From Pseudarthrobacter raffinosi (lineage in GTDB: Bacteria > Actinomycetota > Actinomycetes > Actinomycetales > Micrococcaceae), in NCBI RefSeq assembly GCF_023913735.1, contig NZ_JAMXBH010000001.1:248001-312000 (forward strand): a stretch of 64,000 nt of DNA, read 5' to 3'. Below the pieces are notes generated by a model, which was not told the origin of the DNA, searched no databases, and saw only the letters and a program-made list of their open reading frames with translations. Positions 8,634 through 16,461 of the stretch are shown here, in pieces. Made by a program: the position numbers and the translations under genes. How positions within the stretch are numbered: position 1 is the stretch's first letter; each line of letters starts with the position of its first letter.

Positions 8634-8996
8634 ATGACGGCAACACTGGAACTTGGGGCGCTCGCCGCCGACACCGCGACGTGGCACCGGGTCTGCGCCG
8701 TAGACGAGCTTGAGCTTGCCTGGGGCGAAGCAGCCCTCATTGAAGGCCGCCAGGTGGCACTCTTCCGGACCGGCCCCAGTGAGGTTTTTGCCGTGGCCCA
8801 CGAAGATCCAGCCACCGGCGCCCACGTGATGGCCCGCGGCATTCTGGGTTCACGCGGCACACGCCCCACCATCGCTTCGCCGCTGCACAAAGAGGTCTAC
8901 GACCTGGAAACCGGCGAATGCTTCGGAACCGCCACCGTGCGCCTGGAAACGTTCAGCACCCGCATTTCCGACGGCTTCATCGAAGTCGCGGTCTAA
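8634..8996 (+). CDS. nirD: Nitrite reductase small subunit, Rieske-like
   Basis: A 120-residue protein of the NirD family. It has the Rieske beta fold (VALFRTGPSEVFAVAHEDPATGA, then TIASPLHKEVYDLETGECF) but not the CxH and CxxH cluster ligands, as usual for NirD, so it is structural or regulatory rather than an electron carrier. The start at 8634 is preceded by GAGAGGAG about 8 bases upstream; the frame is open further up but without a site. In most genomes nirD follows nirB directly. Here it is divergent from nirB and followed 7 bases later by the convergent mutase gene. Confidence 0.9.
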   Translation: MTATLELGALAADTATWHRVCAVDELELAWGEAALIEGRQVALFRTGPSEVFAVAHEDPATGAHVMARGILGSRGTRPTIASPLHKEVYDLETGECFGTATVRLETFSTRISDGFIEVAV

Positions 8997-9003
8997 CGAC
9001 CCG

Positions 9004-10773
9004 TCAGAGCCCGATGGCCTCGCGGACATCGTCGACCACATTGTCCAGGGCAGTCCGGGCTGCCTGCCGGGCCTCCGGCAGCTCGGCCGCTGACTCAACT
9101 GGAAGGATGACTTCCAGGTAGCACTTGAGTTTGGGCTCGGTGCCGCTGGGCCGGATGATGACCCGGGTCTCGTCCCGGGTCAGATACAGCAGGCCATCGG
9201 TGGGCGGCAAGTGCTCGCTCCCTTCGGCCAGGTCCACAAAAGTTTCAACAGCGGACGAACCGAACGAATCGGGCGGGCTCACCCGGAGCCGGTTCATCAT
9301 GGCGTCCAGCAGGCCCAGATCCGCCACCCGGATGCTCAGCTGGTCGCTGGCGTGCAGCCCGTGCTGAAGGTAAAGCTCGTCCAGGGTGTCGAAGATGGTT
9401 TTCCCGACCGCCTTGGCGGCGGCAGCCATCTCCGCGATGAGGACAGCGGCGGAGATCCCGTCCTTGTCCCGGACCAGTCCAGGTGCCACGCAATAGCCCA
9501 GGGCTTCCTCGTAGCCGTAGACCAGCCCGGGCACCCGGGAAATCCACTTGAACCCGGTCAGCGTTTCCTCATGCGCGTAGCCTGCCGCGGCAGCGATGCG
9601 GGAGAGCAGGCGCGAGGACACAATCGAATTGGCGAAGACGCCGGCCCCGTCACCACCGCCTGCTTCAACCGTACTGCCGGACGCTTCGTCAGCGCCAGCC
9701 GCCAGCCGGGCCACAATGTGTGCCCCCAGCAGCGCGCCCACTTCGTCGCCGCGCAGCATGCGCCACGCGCCGGTGTCCGGATCTTTCGCCGCCACTGCAG
9801 CGCGGTCCGCATCCGGATCGTTGGCCAGGACAATATCGGCGTCGACGCGGGCGGCGGTCTCCAGGGCCAGGTCCAGGGCGCCTGGTTCCTCCGGATTGGG
9901 AAAGTTCACCGTGGGAAAGTCGGGATCCGGCTCCGCCTGTTCGGCCACCAGGGTCACATCGGCAAAGCCGGCAGCATTCAGCACCGCCACGGCAGTCTCG
10001 CCGCCGACACCGTGCATGGGCGTCAGGACAATCCGCAGATCACGGGACGGGAAGCGGGCCGCATCGGCGAGTGCCGCCGTCGCGCGTTCATAATCCGCAG
10101 CCACCGACGAGTCCAGGACAGTCCAGCCGTCCGCCGCAAGGGTGATGGATTCCAGTGCGCCCACGGCATCGATCCGCGCGGCGATCCTGGCGTCGTAGGG
10201 CGCCACGATCTGCGCACCGCGGCCGCTGTCCTCCACGGCATGGCGGCCCAGGTACACCTTGTAGCCGTTGTCCTGCGGGGGATTGTGGCTGGCCGTCACC
10301 ATCGCACCGCCGTCGCAATCGAGGGCCCGCACAGCGAAAGCGAGCAGCGGGGTGGGCAGCGCAGACGGCATCAGAAACGTTTCGATCCCGGCGGCCGTAA
10401 AGATGGCCGCTGTTTCCTCGGCGAAGATGTCGGAGTTATAGCGGGCGTCATAGCCGACGACGGCGCGTGGCCGGGTCCCGGGGGCGGCTTCACCCACCGC
10501 CTCAACCAGGAAGTCGGCGAGGCCGGTGGCGGCACGGCGCACCACCACGCGGTTCATCCGGTTCGGCCCGGCGCCGAGGGCGGCGCGGAGGCCTGCGGTG
10601 CCGAACTGCAGGGTGCCGCTGAAGCTGTCGGCCAGCTCCTGTGACGCTGCGGGGGAGCCCTCCTCCGCGAGTTGCAGCAGCTCGGTGAGCTCTGCGGCTG
10701 TGGCGGGATCCGGATCTTTGGCCGCCCATTCGCGGGCTTGGCTGAACAAGGAAGCGGCATCGGAGGACGTCAT
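9004..10773 (-). CDS. Phosphomannomutase/phosphoglucomutase family protein (PmmB-type)
   Basis: A 589-residue alpha-D-phosphohexomutase. The catalytic phosphoserine loop TASHNPPQDNGYK is at about residue 165, the Mg-binding loop NDPDADRAAV at about 315, the sugar loop TGFKWISRVPG at about 410 and the phosphate loop RPSGTEPKLKCY near the C-terminus. It interconverts 1- and 6-phosphates of glucose or mannose, and possibly 1- and 5-phosphates of pentoses. Its neighbour is purine nucleoside phosphorylase, as in mycobacterial deoD-pmmB, which suggests handling of the released pentose 1-phosphate. TAGCGT lies 7 bases upstream of the ATG and there is no ribosome binding site, so the transcript may be leaderless. 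Confidence 0.88.
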   Translation of the reverse strand: MTSSDAASLFSQAREWAAKDPDPATAAELTELLQLAEEGSPAASQELADSFSGTLQFGTAGLRAALGAGPNRMNRVVVRRAATGLADFLVEAVGEAAPGTRPRAVVGYDARYNSDIFAEETAAIFTAAGIETFLMPSALPTPLLAFAVRALDCDGGAMVTASHNPPQDNGYKVYLGRHAVEDSGRGAQIVAPYDARIAARIDAVGALESITLAADGWTVLDSSVAADYERATAALADAARFPSRDLRIVLTPMHGVGGETAVAVLNAAGFADVTLVAEQAEPDPDFPTVNFPNPEEPGALDLALETAARVDADIVLANDPDADRAAVAAKDPDTGAWRMLRGDEVGALLGAHIVARLAAGADEASGSTVEAGGGDGAGVFANSIVSSRLLSRIAAAAGYAHEETLTGFKWISRVPGLVYGYEEALGYCVAPGLVRDKDGISAAVLIAEMAAAAKAVGKTIFDTLDELYLQHGLHASDQLSIRVADLGLLDAMMNRLRVSPPDSFGSSAVETFVDLAEGSEHLPPTDGLLYLTRDETRVIIRPSGTEPKLKCYLEVILPVESAAELPEARQAARTALDNVVDDVREAIGL

Positions 10774-10852
10774 GCGGTCAACGCTATCGTCATTGGTTCA
10801 GGAACTGTGCCTGAACACTCGCCTGTGACAGCGGAAAGCAGCGAAATCCTTG

Positions 10853-10878
10853 CAGGAAATTTTCTGGACAAGTAATGT
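10853..10878 (+). promoter_or_regulatory. Promoter and operator of the Rrf2 gene
   Basis: CAGGAAATTTTCTG (10853-10866) is symmetric at 12 of 14 bases. It is followed by a TAATGT -10 hexamer at 10873-10878, 7 bases before the ATG at 10886. An AT-rich palindrome in this position is what a self-repressing Rrf2 protein would use. Confidence 0.45.
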
Positions 10879-10885
10879 CGCGAAT

Positions 10886-11371
10886 ATGAAACTGGGGCAG
10901 GGCGTTGAATGGGGGCTGCATAGCTGCGTCAACATGTCCTGGACCGCGCCGGGGGAGGCTGTCAGCAGTGCACGGCTGGCAGAGTTCTACAAGCTTCCCG
11001 CCGCGTACCTGAACAAACAGCTCCAAGCGCTGGTGCGGGCCGGGATCCTGACCTCGGTATCCGGCCCGCGGGGCGGATTCTCGCTGGCCAGGCGTCCGGA
11101 GCGGATTTCCGTCCTTGACGTGGTCCTGGCCATCGAAGGAAATGACCATGCCTTCCGGTGCGAAGGCATCGCCAAGGACGCCCCGGGCGGGAGCATGGAC
11201 GCCGACTACGCGCGCACCTGCCTTATTTCGCAGACCATGCGCCACGCCGAAGTCACCTGGCGGACTGAGCTGTCCCGGCAGAGCATTGCCGGGATCGCCC
11301 AGTCCATCGAGCGCCGGTTTCCCGAGGCCCGGGAGTCCACCGTCCTGCAGCTCGTCGGTCCGCGAACCTGA
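10886..11371 (+). CDS. Rrf2-family transcriptional regulator
   Basis: A 161-residue regulator with the Rrf2 winged helix (residues about 1-80; ARLAEFYKLPAAYLNKQLQ is the recognition region, GPRGGFSLARRPERISVLD the wing). Cysteines occur at HSCVNM, FRCEGI and ARTCLI, which differ from the tight CX5-7C pattern of IscR/NsrR. Fe-S binding is therefore uncertain. The start at 10886 is the methionine where the family begins; a 7-base spacing to TAATGT suggests a leaderless transcript. Its target is not evident; the nearest genes are a mutase (divergent) and purine nucleoside phosphorylase (convergent). Confidence 0.85.
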   Translation: MKLGQGVEWGLHSCVNMSWTAPGEAVSSARLAEFYKLPAAYLNKQLQALVRAGILTSVSGPRGGFSLARRPERISVLDVVLAIEGNDHAFRCEGIAKDAPGGSMDADYARTCLISQTMRHAEVTWRTELSRQSIAGIAQSIERRFPEARESTVLQLVGPRT

Positions 11372-11389
11372 CCAGCCCTACAGCAACGG

Positions 11390-11440
11390 GGGGTCACTAG
11401 ACGCCCATGGGAAAGCCTCCATTGGGCGCTTAGTGACCCC
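11390..11440. terminator. Bidirectional terminator-like hairpin
   Basis: Arms 11390-11407 (GGGGTCACTAGACGCCCA) and 11423-11440 pair at 16 of 18 positions around a 15-base loop. It lies between the convergent Rrf2 and purine nucleoside phosphorylase genes. There is no T tract, so it may be a terminator or an intergenic palindromic repeat. Confidence 0.6.
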
Positions 11441-11448
11441 GCGTTGTC

Positions 11449-12267
11449 CTAAAGCTTGGCTATGATCCCAGCCAGCAGTTTGGAAATCCGCGGTCCGGCG
11501 GCCTGGCCGGACCCGATGACTTCCTGGTGGCTGAGAGGCATGGCACTGATGCCGGCTGCGAGGTTGGTGACCAGCGAAATTCCGAACACTTCCATGCCTG
11601 CGTGCCGGCCGGCGATCGCTTCCAATGCGGTGGACATGCCCACCAGGTCCGCGCCGATCCGCTTGGCGTACTGGACTTCGGCCGGCGTTTCGTAATGCGG
11701 TCCGCTGAACTGGGCATAGACGCCTTCCTCCAGCGAGGAGTCCACTTCACGGGCGAGGGCACGGATGCGCGAGCTGTACAGATCCGTCAGATCAACGAAC
11801 GTTGCGCCTTCAAGCGGGGACGTGGCGGTGAGGTTGATGTGATCTTTGATGAGCACCGGGGTGCCGGGCGTCCAGCTTTCGTTCAGCCCTCCGCAGCCGT
11901 TGGTGAGGACCAGTGTCTTGCAGCCGGCAGCGGCCGCGGTGCGGATGCCGTGGACCACGGCGCGGACGCCTTTGCCCTCGTAGTAGTGCGTCCGTGCACC
12001 CAGGACCAGCGCGCGTTTGCCCTCTTTGGTAAGGACCGAGCGGATGGTGCCCACATGTCCTTCCACGGCCGGGGCGTGGAAGCCCGGGACAGTGTCGGCG
12101 GTCAGGGTGGCCGTGGTCTCGCCGATGAGGTCGGCGGCTTCAGCCCAGCCTGAGCCCAGGACGAGCGCGACGTCGTGATTGTCCACCCCGGTCTCCTGCG
12201 CGATGTACTCAGCGGCGGAGCGCGCGGCGGCGAAAGGGTCCGTGTTCTGGAAGTCTGTATTACTCAC
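11449..12267 (-). CDS. deoD: Purine nucleoside phosphorylase
   Basis: A 272-residue trimeric-type (family I, PunA-like) purine nucleoside phosphorylase, which splits purine nucleosides with phosphate into base and (deoxy)ribose 1-phosphate. Visible motifs are VALVLGSGWAEAAD (phosphate loop), GARTHYYEG, VLTNGCGGLN, the GPHYETPAEVQYAKRIGADLV region and the VTNLAAGIS loop. The start is GTG at 12267; TAACTT lies 6 bases upstream with no ribosome binding site, so it may be leaderless. It is divergent from lpdA and next to a PmmB-type mutase, a gene order also found in Mycobacterium, where it is called deoD despite the family I fold. Confidence 0.93.
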   Translation of the reverse strand: MSNTDFQNTDPFAAARSAAEYIAQETGVDNHDVALVLGSGWAEAADLIGETTATLTADTVPGFHAPAVEGHVGTIRSVLTKEGKRALVLGARTHYYEGKGVRAVVHGIRTAAAAGCKTLVLTNGCGGLNESWTPGTPVLIKDHINLTATSPLEGATFVDLTDLYSSRIRALAREVDSSLEEGVYAQFSGPHYETPAEVQYAKRIGADLVGMSTALEAIAGRHAGMEVFGISLVTNLAAGISAMPLSHQEVIGSGQAAGPRISKLLAGIIAKL

Positions 12268-12395
12268 TGGTACAAGTTATCGTGCCGGTGCCGCTGTGCA
12301 CAGTGGCAACAGCGTCGCGCCGGGCCGCAGACGGCACCGTGACGGGCCACTCTTTTATTGGTGGTCCCTGCGCAGATGCGCGAGAATGGTTGATT

Positions 12396-13811
12396 GTGAC
12401 TACGCACCCTGATTTCAGCTCCCCCCGGATCGCAATCCTCGGAGGTGGCCCCGGCGGCTACGAAGCCGCTATGGTCGCTGCCTCGCTGGGAGCGCAGGTC
12501 ACCATCATCGAACGCGCGGGCATGGGCGGCTCGGCCGTGCTGACCGACGTCGTGCCTTCCAAGACCCTGATCGCGACGGCGGATCTGATGACCCGCGTCG
12601 GTGAGGCGGGCGAGCTGGGAGTGAAGTTCGACGTCGACGGTGGCGACTTTGTGCCGGCGATGCGCGCCGACCTCAAACACATTAACGACCGCCTGCTGGG
12701 CCTTGCCCGCCAACAGTCCACCGACATCTCCACTGGGCTGGAGCACCAGAACGTACGCATCCTGCTGGGTTCGGGCAAGCTCCTGGACAACCACACCATC
12801 GAGGTCCTGACCGCTGACGGCACCGAAATCGTGGAAGCGGACACCATTCTGCTGGCCGTCGGCGCGCACCCCCGCGAGCTGCCCACCGCGCGGCCGGACG
12901 GGGAACGCATCCTGAACTGGGCGCAGATCTACAACCTTGACGAGCTTCCCGAGGAACTGATTGTGGTGGGTTCCGGTGTGACCGGTGCCGAGTTCGCCTC
13001 CGCCTACAACGGCCTGGGCTCCAAAGTCACCCTGATCTCCAGCCGCGACCGGGTGCTCCCCGGTTCGGACACCGACGCCGCGGAGGTGCTGGAGGAAGTC
13101 TTCGAGCGCCGCGGTGTGCGCGTCCTGTCCCGCGCCCGTGCCGAAACCGTCGAGCGGACCGACGACGGCGTGGTGGTCACCCTCGGTGACGGATCGAAAG
13201 TCACCGGCAGCCACTGCCTGGTCTGCGTGGGTTCCATCCCGAACACCGCCGGCATAGGCCTTGAAGAGGCCGGCGTGGCCCTCACCGAGAGCGGCCATAT
13301 AAAGGTCGACGGCGTCTCCCGCACCACGGCGCCGAACATCTACGCCGCGGGCGACTGCACCGGCGTGCTGGCTTTGGCCTCGGTGGCCGCAATGCAGGGC
13401 CGGATCGCGATCGCCCATTTCCTGGGCGACAGCGTTATGCCGCTCAAGCTTCACCAGGTGGCGTCCAACATCTTCACCTCACCCGAGATCGCGAATGTGG
13501 GGGTCTCCGAGGCCGAGATCCAGTCCGGCAAATACCAGGGCGACATCGTCAAACTCTCGCTCAAGAGCAATGCCCGCGCCAAAATGCGCAACCACAAGGA
13601 CGGCTTCGTCAAGATCTTCGCGCGTAAGGGCTCCGGCACCGTGATTGGCGGTGTTGTGGTGGGGCCGAACGCTTCCGAGCTGATCTTCGCCATTTCCCTT
13701 GCAGTCACCCAGAAGCTCCACGTCGACGACGTCGCCAACACCTTTACCGTCTACCCGTCGCTGAGCGGGTCCATCTCCGAAGCGGCCCGGCGCCTGCACG
13801 TCCACATGTAG
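12396..13811 (+). CDS. lpdA: LpdA-type NAD(P)H:quinone reductase, disulfide-less
   Basis: A 471-residue member of the pyridine nucleotide-disulfide reductase family. It has IAILGGGPGGYEA (FAD), IVVGSGVTGAEFASAY (NAD(P)H), IYAAGDCTGVLALA and a C-terminal dimerisation domain. The usual redox CysX4Cys loop is replaced by GMGGSAVLTDVVPSK, so neither cysteine is present and lipoamide chemistry is not possible. This fits mycobacterial LpdA (Rv3303c), characterised as a quinone reductase. I start at GTG 12396, which gives the family length; the frame is open 114 bases further up without a site. It is divergent from deoD, as in Mycobacterium. Confidence 0.85.
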   Translation: MTTHPDFSSPRIAILGGGPGGYEAAMVAASLGAQVTIIERAGMGGSAVLTDVVPSKTLIATADLMTRVGEAGELGVKFDVDGGDFVPAMRADLKHINDRLLGLARQQSTDISTGLEHQNVRILLGSGKLLDNHTIEVLTADGTEIVEADTILLAVGAHPRELPTARPDGERILNWAQIYNLDELPEELIVVGSGVTGAEFASAYNGLGSKVTLISSRDRVLPGSDTDAAEVLEEVFERRGVRVLSRARAETVERTDDGVVVTLGDGSKVTGSHCLVCVGSIPNTAGIGLEEAGVALTESGHIKVDGVSRTTAPNIYAAGDCTGVLALASVAAMQGRIAIAHFLGDSVMPLKLHQVASNIFTSPEIANVGVSEAEIQSGKYQGDIVKLSLKSNARAKMRNHKDGFVKIFARKGSGTVIGGVVVGPNASELIFAISLAVTQKLHVDDVANTFTVYPSLSGSISEAARRLHVHM

Positions 13812-13836
13812 CAGGTCCCGCTGGTGGTCGAGCCCC

Positions 13837-13858
13837 GGTGGTTGAGCTTGTCGAAACC
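13837..13858 (+). repeat. Dispersed repeat, GGTTGAGC...GTCGAAACC family, copy 1
   Basis: GGTGGTTGAGCTTGTCGAAA plus CC. The reverse complement of the same element occurs at 31609-31633 and 33623-33646. A partial upstream match (GGTGGTCGAGCC) precedes this copy. It lies 26 bases after the lpdA stop. Confidence 0.8.
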
Positions 13859-13908
13859 CGAGGGACTCGGCAGTCTCTATCGCTGGCATTCTCCGGTAGC
13901 GTGGCCGC

Positions 13909-14094
13909 ATGACTACAGCACTGGAGCGGCCACGCCGCGGAAAAATCATCGGCGGCGTATGCGCCGCCCTTTCAGCCCGATTCGGGATCCCTAAGTTCCT
14001 GGTCAGGCTCGGCTTTGTGATCTTTGGCTTGGTGGGGATAGGCGAGCTGGTCTACATCGCGCTGTGGATCATGATTCCGAAGGCTCCGGCCTAA
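13909..14094 (+). CDS. PspC-domain small membrane protein
   Basis: A 61-residue protein that is almost entirely a PspC domain: RRGKIIGGVCAALSARFG, then a hydrophobic span FLVRLGFVIFGLVGIGELVYIALWIMIP. PspC domains are associated with envelope-stress responses and often act as small inner-membrane sensors, but a role for stand-alone versions is not established. TAGCGT lies at 13897-13902, exactly 6 bases before the ATG, with no ribosome binding site, suggesting a leaderless transcript. Confidence 0.85.
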   Translation: MTTALERPRRGKIIGGVCAALSARFGIPKFLVRLGFVIFGLVGIGELVYIALWIMIPKAPA

Positions 14095-14122
14095 AGACCG
14101 CCCGGATTCCCGGCCTCGACGC

Positions 14123-14818
14123 CTAGGCCAGGGCGTAGGGCGGCACGGTGCTGCCGGAAGTAAAGGGGGTGAACCAGCCCTCGATACGCTGCTTCCCGGC
14201 GTCTATTTCCGGGATGTCGGGGCTGTCCGAGTAGAGGGCTGGACTCTCCGCCTCCTCCAACAGGACTTCCTCGACCTGAGCACGCCAGTCTTTCGGGAGG
14301 TCGAGTTCATAGATGTCCTCGGTGATTTCCGCCTGATCGAGCAGGCAGTGGACGGCGAGCTCTGCTGCGAGGCATCCGGGGGCTGTCCAGCCGCGGACCA
14401 GCGATGCCGTCACATCGGAAGCGACCACGAGGAACTTCCGGGTAAACGTCGCGTCGTAGCTGGTGGCGAACTGAGGCGGCAGCGAGGACAGCACAGCGGA
14501 ACCGGCGACGTCGGACGAAGTGACGGCATCCAGTGCGGTCATGGTCCCGAGATCGCGGAAGAGCTGGTCCACAAGCAGGCCCGACGAGTTCCACAGAAGG
14601 CCTGCCAGCAGGAGTGTCTGGCTCACAGCGGTTTTCCGGTCTTCCGGCGAGACAGCCGCCATTTCGTCCAGGTCTTCCGGCTCGAACTGCAGCCTCTGTT
14701 CCGGCGTCAAGTCATCCGGGTGCGGATCAAGGCCCAAGAGTTCCAGGCTCAGTCCGGTCAGCTTCCCGGCGTCGGCCAGCAGTTCTTCGGTGATGTCGTC
14801 TTCTTCGTCGGCATTCAT
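14123..14818 (-). CDS. Conserved protein of unknown function, acidic
   Basis: A 231-residue acidic protein with no signal peptide or membrane span. It starts MNADEEDDITEELLADAG and continues with predicted helices. Hydrophobic stretches such as AVSQTLLLAGLLWNSSGLLVDQLF look like buried helices rather than membrane segments. I do not recognise a family. The start at 14818 is favoured because TAGCAT sits 7 bases upstream (leaderless pattern); an ATG 7 codons further up (14839) is the alternative. The reading frame stays open upstream into the oxidoreductase gene, but that part is in the antisense-like GC frame and lacks a start. It is 80 bases downstream of the nitrate reductase flavoprotein gene. 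Confidence 0.6.
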   Translation of the reverse strand: MNADEEDDITEELLADAGKLTGLSLELLGLDPHPDDLTPEQRLQFEPEDLDEMAAVSPEDRKTAVSQTLLLAGLLWNSSGLLVDQLFRDLGTMTALDAVTSSDVAGSAVLSSLPPQFATSYDATFTRKFLVVASDVTASLVRGWTAPGCLAAELAVHCLLDQAEITEDIYELDLPKDWRAQVEEVLLEEAESPALYSDSPDIPEIDAGKQRIEGWFTPFTSGSTVPPYALA

Positions 14819-14898
14819 GGCCCCGATGCTACCTGCCATCCGTTCCGGGTCCGATTCCGTGACGCGCACACGTCCGGGCTTCCTGGCTTCAGGACAAG

Positions 14899-16461
14899 TC
14901 AGGCGGCGGGAGCCGCCTGGAAGTGTTTTTCGATGAGCCCCTTGATGTCCTCGTGGCAGCCGCCGCAGCCGGTGCCGGCGCGGGTCGCCTTGGACACCTC
15001 GGCCACGGTGGAGCAGCCATCCGCCACGGCACCCTGGATCTTGGTGCCGCTGACTCCGGCGCAGCGGCACACGGTTCCTTCCGGATCGGCGGGACCGGAC
15101 GCGGCCAGCTGGTCCGGGCCATCGAGCCGGAGCAGCAGTGACCTGTCGGCCGGCAGTTCGGCACCGCGTTCGAACAGTCCCACGAGCTCGGCGGCGGTCC
15201 GCGGCATACCCACGGCCACCAGGCCTTCCAGCACTCCACCGCGGGTGGTCATCTTCACGTAGCGGCCGTGTTCGGGATCGGCCCACTGGGCGATCTGAAG
15301 GCGCTGCCGGCCGTTCACGGCGCCGGCGGTGAGAACGTCTTCATCCCACGGTTCGGCACCGTTGTCGCCGGCCACAGCCATGTTCATTCCACGTGCCTTC
15401 AGCACAATCACGCCGGCCTGTTCCTGGGGCAGCTCCTGCAGCGCGTCGGCCTCTTCCTGCGTGCCGTTAGCCAGCAGCGTCAGGTATTCGGCCAGCCATT
15501 CGGCCTGCCGCCATCCGGGTCCCACCAGACCGGACGGGCCTTTGGCGGTGCGGCACTCGTTGCAGGCCGGATCCGGGCAACGGACCTCGGCGCAGTCGCC
15601 GATCGCGAAGATGTGCGGCTCGTGGTGGGCACGGAGCCGGTGGTCCACCAGGATGCCAGCACCAACGGACAGGCCGCAGCCTTCGGCCAGCTCGGTCCGG
15701 GGACGGACGCCGCAGGAGAGGACCAGGAGGTCGCCGTCGATCGCCGAACCGTCATTGAGCAGCAGTGCCGAGAATCCGCCGTCGGGCGCGTTGTGCTCCA
15801 CCCCGGTGGACCGGGCGTTGCCGGCCATCCGCACGCCGCACCGGCGCAGGCTGGCCGCGAGGACCGCGCCGCCGCCCCGGTCGATGTTGCGTCCCAGCGG
15901 GTGCGGCCCGTTGTGCACCACCGTAACCGTGGCGCCTTCCTCGGCAGCCGCGAGGGCTGTCTCGAGGCCCAGGACGCCGCCGCCCAGCACCACAACTCGC
16001 TTGCCGCCGTCGACCGCTGCGCGCAAAACCGAAGCGTCGCGGAGATCCCGGAGCGCGGTGACGCCCGCAGGGAGGACGGGGGAAGCCGGATCCGGGTTGA
16101 TGCCGGTCAGGTTGGGGATGACGGGCCGGGAACCCGTGGCGAAGACCAACCGCTCATAGTGGGCGGAGGTCCCGTCTGTAAGGATCACCTGCTGTCGGGC
16201 CCGGTCCACGCGGCGGACCCGCACGCCGAGCCGGACGTCCACACCGTCGGCGGCCAGGGCTGCGGCGTCGGAGAGGGCCAGGGCATCGGCGGTGGTGCGT
16301 CCGACGCCGAGGTCGGCCACCAGTACACGGTTGTACGCGGCCTCGGCTTCTTCGCCCACGACTGTGAGGCTGACGTGCCCGTCGCGGACCGCGGGCAGCA
16401 GTTCATCGATCAGGCGGGCAGCCACGGGGCCGAAACCAACAATGACAATCTGCTCACTCAT
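14899..16461 (-). CDS. FAD-dependent electron-transfer subunit of assimilatory nitrate reductase
   Basis: A 520-residue flavoprotein with an N-terminal FAD/NAD(P)H module (IVIVGFGPVAARLIDEL, FATGSRPVIPN, VVVLGGGVLGLETALAAA, IFAIGDCAEV), an insert with four cysteines (CPDPACNEC and nearby), and a C-terminal BFD-like [2Fe-2S] domain (VCRCAG and GTGCGGC). It resembles the reductase half of NirB and NasB-type proteins that pass electrons from NAD(P)H to the catalytic nitrate reductase. The start at 16461 overlaps the nitrate reductase stop as ATGA, so the pair is translationally coupled. Expected to be cytoplasmic. Confidence 0.82.
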   Translation of the reverse strand: MSEQIVIVGFGPVAARLIDELLPAVRDGHVSLTVVGEEAEAAYNRVLVADLGVGRTTADALALSDAAALAADGVDVRLGVRVRRVDRARQQVILTDGTSAHYERLVFATGSRPVIPNLTGINPDPASPVLPAGVTALRDLRDASVLRAAVDGGKRVVVLGGGVLGLETALAAAEEGATVTVVHNGPHPLGRNIDRGGGAVLAASLRRCGVRMAGNARSTGVEHNAPDGGFSALLLNDGSAIDGDLLVLSCGVRPRTELAEGCGLSVGAGILVDHRLRAHHEPHIFAIGDCAEVRCPDPACNECRTAKGPSGLVGPGWRQAEWLAEYLTLLANGTQEEADALQELPQEQAGVIVLKARGMNMAVAGDNGAEPWDEDVLTAGAVNGRQRLQIAQWADPEHGRYVKMTTRGGVLEGLVAVGMPRTAAELVGLFERGAELPADRSLLLRLDGPDQLAASGPADPEGTVCRCAGVSGTKIQGAVADGCSTVAEVSKATRAGTGCGGCHEDIKGLIEKHFQAAPAA

